A stretch of 23,424 bases of DNA. Source: CALJIC01 sp039805565. Lineage in GTDB: Bacteria; Chloroflexota; Chloroflexia; Chloroflexales; Roseiflexaceae. Where the stretch lies: assembly GCA_039805565.1 (NCBI GenBank), contig JBDLTZ010000327.1:1-23424 (forward strand). The letters are read 5' to 3'. How positions within the stretch are numbered: the first letter of the stretch is position 1; each line of letters opens with the position of its first letter. The notes beneath the pieces were generated by a model, which worked only from the letters and a program-made list of their open reading frames with translations, did not search any database and had not been told where the DNA came from. The position numbers and the translations under genes are program-made. Positions 21,814 through 23,424 of the stretch are shown here, piece by piece.

Positions 21814-21845
21814 CCCCTCTCCCTGCCGCGGGAAAGGGGAGATTG
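21814..21845. repeat. CCCTCTCCCTGCCG dispersed hairpin repeat, copy 1
   Basis: Imperfect arms 21814-21823 and 21830-21839 (9 of 10 pairs) are followed by AGATT. The CTCCCTGCCG...GGAA...GGGGAGATT wording recurs upstream of the second fucosidase (23346-23390), so it is probably a dispersed palindromic element. Confidence 0.6.
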
Positions 21846-21861
21846 GCCGCCCTGTACGAGC

Positions 21862-21904
21862 CACGCCCCAGGGTACCCGGCTGCGCCGAGTACCCTGGGG
21901 CGTG
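21862..21904. terminator. Bidirectional hairpin terminator between dioxygenase and second fucosidase
   Basis: Perfect 15-bp arms (21862-21876 CACGCCCCAGGGTAC / 21890-21904 GTACCCTGGGGCGTG) enclose a loop with its own 4-bp stem (CGGC 21878-21881 / GCCG 21885-21888). It sits in the gap between two convergent genes and would fold on either strand. Confidence 0.75.
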
Positions 21905-21937
21905 CAGCACTCACGACTCAGAGCCCAGGGCTCAACC
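21905..21937. repeat. Degenerate heptamers at the stop of the second fucosidase
   Basis: Read on the minus strand directly after the TAG of the second fucosidase, the units are roughly GTTGAGC, CCTGGGC, TCTGAGT, CGTGAGT, GCTG. They are more degenerate than other arrays but keep the 7-bp step and the same position just after a stop codon. Confidence 0.5.
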
Positions 21938-23335
21938 CTACGCCACCTTGAGCGCGTGCGCAGGGGCCTCCGGCAGCGCCGGCAGATCCACCACCAGGCC
22001 ATCGCCCTCCTGCTCCCAGGCCAGCGGCGCCTCGTGGCCGAGGAGCGTCACCACCGCGCCCTGCGGCACCGTGAGCCCCTCGATCCGCACCCGCGACGCG
22101 CGCGGGGTGTCCATCAACACCGCGTAGAAGGCGTCCTTGCCGCGGGTGAATCGCACCGCCGTGCCGTCGCTCGTGCGGCCCTCGGCGCGCTCCCACGGCC
22201 GGGTGCCGTAGATCGCCTCGCCATTAACCTTCAGCCACGCGCCCAGCGCCAGCAGCCGCTCGGCCTGCTCGGCCGGGATCGTGCCGTCGCCCTTCGGGCC
22301 GACGTTGATCAGCAGGTTGCCGTTCTTGCTCACCACGTCGATGAACGAGCGCACCAGCTCGACCGGCGAGAGCATGTCGTCGACCGTCTCGCGGCGGTTG
22401 TAGCCGAACGAGAAGCCCAGGCCGCGGCAGGACTCCCACTTGTGAGGCTGGATGTCCGGGTAGACCGCATACTCAGGCGTGCGGAAGTCCCAGTGCGCGC
22501 CGCTCGGGGACGCGCCCTCGCCGATTGCGGCCGCTGCATCGGCGGCGTCCACGCCGGGCGGCGGCCCCTGCATGAAGCGGTCGTTGATCACGCCCTCGGG
22601 GACGCTGTTGTAGTAGAAGGCGAACAGCTCGGGCAGGTTCGCCGCCGCCGGGTAGGCGATGTCGTTCCACAGCACCGACGGGGCGTAGCGCTCGGTGAGC
22701 TCGCGGATGTGGGCGTTCGAGTACTCGACGTACTCCTGGCTCTGGGGCACGCCGGTGAACAGGTCGACGATGTCGGCGATCACCTTGTCGTTGAAGGTCC
22801 AGTCGAGCCCGCCGGAGTAGTAGAGCCCCATCTTGAGGCCCTGGGCCCGCACCGCCTCGGTCAGGTCGCCGACCAGATCGCGCTGGGCGTGGTAACCCTG
22901 GATAAACGGGTTGGGCGTAGCGCTCGGCCAGAGCAGGAAGCCATCGTGGTGCTTGGTGGTGAGCACCGCGTAGCGCGCGCCCGCCTGCGCGAACAGCTCA
23001 GCCCACGCGGCCGGATTCCAGCCCGCGGCCCCCTGATTGAACTCCTCGGCGAAGCCAGCGTACGGCATATCGCCATAGTGCTCGGCGTGGTACGCGGCGG
23101 TGGGACTGCCGGGGACGCGCACCGAGTTGCCGTACCACTCGGCGTACGGGTTACGGCCGAACCACCCCTGCCAGCCCTCCTTGGCGACCACATCGTGCAG
23201 CGGGCCGGTGGGGGGCGCCCAGGCGGGCACCGAGTACAGGCCCCAGTGGATGAAGATGCCCAGCTTGGCGTCGTGGAACCAGTCCGGCACGGCGTGCTGC
23301 TTGACCGACTCGTCGGTCGGGTCGTAGTGTGTCAT
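21938..23335 (-). CDS. GH29 family alpha-L-fucosidase (second copy)
   Basis: This 465-aa GH29 enzyme is clearly a divergent relative of the protein at 19494-20906. The barrel start reads WFHDAKLGIFIHWGLYSVPAW (residues about 19-39), followed by ARYAVLTTKHHDGFLLWPS. The putative nucleophile is Asp225 in VLWNDIAYP. Then come SKNGNLLINVGPKGDGTIP and GEAIYGTRPW, and a C-terminal beta-sandwich (VVTLLGHEAPLAWEQ). This copy reads LWND where the first reads WFDW, so the two probably differ in specificity. There is no signal peptide. ATG 23335 is chosen for the family N-terminus and a weak GAGGG about 10 nt upstream; an in-frame GTG at 23365 lies within a repeat. It converges on the dioxygenase gene. 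Confidence 0.93.
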   Translation of the reverse strand: MTHYDPTDESVKQHAVPDWFHDAKLGIFIHWGLYSVPAWAPPTGPLHDVVAKEGWQGWFGRNPYAEWYGNSVRVPGSPTAAYHAEHYGDMPYAGFAEEFNQGAAGWNPAAWAELFAQAGARYAVLTTKHHDGFLLWPSATPNPFIQGYHAQRDLVGDLTEAVRAQGLKMGLYYSGGLDWTFNDKVIADIVDLFTGVPQSQEYVEYSNAHIRELTERYAPSVLWNDIAYPAAANLPELFAFYYNSVPEGVINDRFMQGPPPGVDAADAAAAIGEGASPSGAHWDFRTPEYAVYPDIQPHKWESCRGLGFSFGYNRRETVDDMLSPVELVRSFIDVVSKNGNLLINVGPKGDGTIPAEQAERLLALGAWLKVNGEAIYGTRPWERAEGRTSDGTAVRFTRGKDAFYAVLMDTPRASRVRIEGLTVPQGAVVTLLGHEAPLAWEQEGDGLVVDLPALPEAPAHALKVA

Positions 23336-23345
23336 TGGTGTTGTG

Positions 23346-23390
23346 CCCTCTCCCCCAGCCCCCACTCCCTGCCGGGAAGAGGGGGAGATT
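23346..23390. repeat. CCCTCTCCC...GGGGGAGATT dispersed repeat, copy 2
   Basis: This shares the CTCCCTGCCG-GGAA-GGGGGAGATT block with the copy at 21814-21845 and can also fold into a hairpin. It lies immediately upstream of the second fucosidase start, where the promoter would be expected; I see no clear promoter inside it. Confidence 0.55.
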
Positions 23391-23397
23391 CTTCATG

Positions 23398-23424
23398 CGG
23401 GGGGGCTACCCCACCCCCCCCCCC
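23398..23424. other. G-run and terminal poly-C tract
   Basis: Seven G (23399-23405) are followed by CTACCCCA and at least eleven C (23414-23424) at the window edge. This may be a true homopolymer, but long terminal poly-C runs are also a common assembly-end artefact. Confidence 0.6.

Overview
The window is high-GC bacterial DNA, densely coding on both strands, with no tRNA, rRNA, transposase or CRISPR array that I can see. Several traits point to the Chloroflexota, most likely class Chloroflexia (Roseiflexus/Kouleothrix-like). These are degenerate 7-bp tandem repeats between genes, a DUF2630 gene, a large secreted protease with a Thr-Pro/Thr-Ala linker and a C-terminal YLPI tail, a transglutaminase of the DUF3488/DUF4129 type, and a urease cluster in the order ureABCFGD without ureE. 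This placement is inferred from gene content and repeat style, not from a search.

Layout. 1-3.6 kb: an amidase-signature hydrolase (+) converges on ilvD (dihydroxy-acid dehydratase, -). A 77-aa unknown gene (+) diverges from ilvD. 3.6-8.7 kb: uvrC (+), a membrane transglutaminase (+) and a small DUF2630 gene (+). 8.8-14.1 kb: a 1280-aa secreted subtilisin/sedolisin-fold protease (+) and a cysteine-desulfurase-like class V aminotransferase (+). 14.1-19.3 kb: the urease operon, with a clear promoter before ureA, then ureA, ureB, ureC, ureF, ureG and ureD. 19.3-23.4 kb: two GH29 alpha-L-fucosidases flanking a phytanoyl-CoA-dioxygenase-like Fe/2-oxoglutarate enzyme. The second fucosidase is on the minus strand and is separated from the dioxygenase by a long bidirectional hairpin terminator. 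The longest gene-free gaps are about 240 bp (19257-19493), 215 bp (ureB-ureC) and 168 bp (amidase-ilvD); no gene-free stretch exceeds 300 bp.

The most unusual feature is a family of degenerate heptamer arrays. They begin within 0-4 nt of, or contain, the stop codons of at least seven genes: the 77-aa gene, uvrC, the transglutaminase, ureA, ureC, ureG and the second fucosidase. They also enter coding sequence: uvrC carries an inverted pair of arrays in frame, the ureG stop and the ureD start both lie inside one array, and the ureD N-terminus is repeat-encoded. The 5' end of ureF sits in similar low-complexity DNA and has no ATG, GTG or TTG start.

Other points worth checking are the apparent His-to-Asp change in the UvrC nuclease triad, a protease with Glu where subtilisins have His, and shared TG-n extended -10 promoters. 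Functionally, only the urease cluster is a clear multi-gene pathway (structural subunits plus the UreF/UreG/UreD nickel-insertion complex). The fucosidase-dioxygenase group is a plausible small carbohydrate locus of unknown substrate. The rest look like independent housekeeping or envelope genes.
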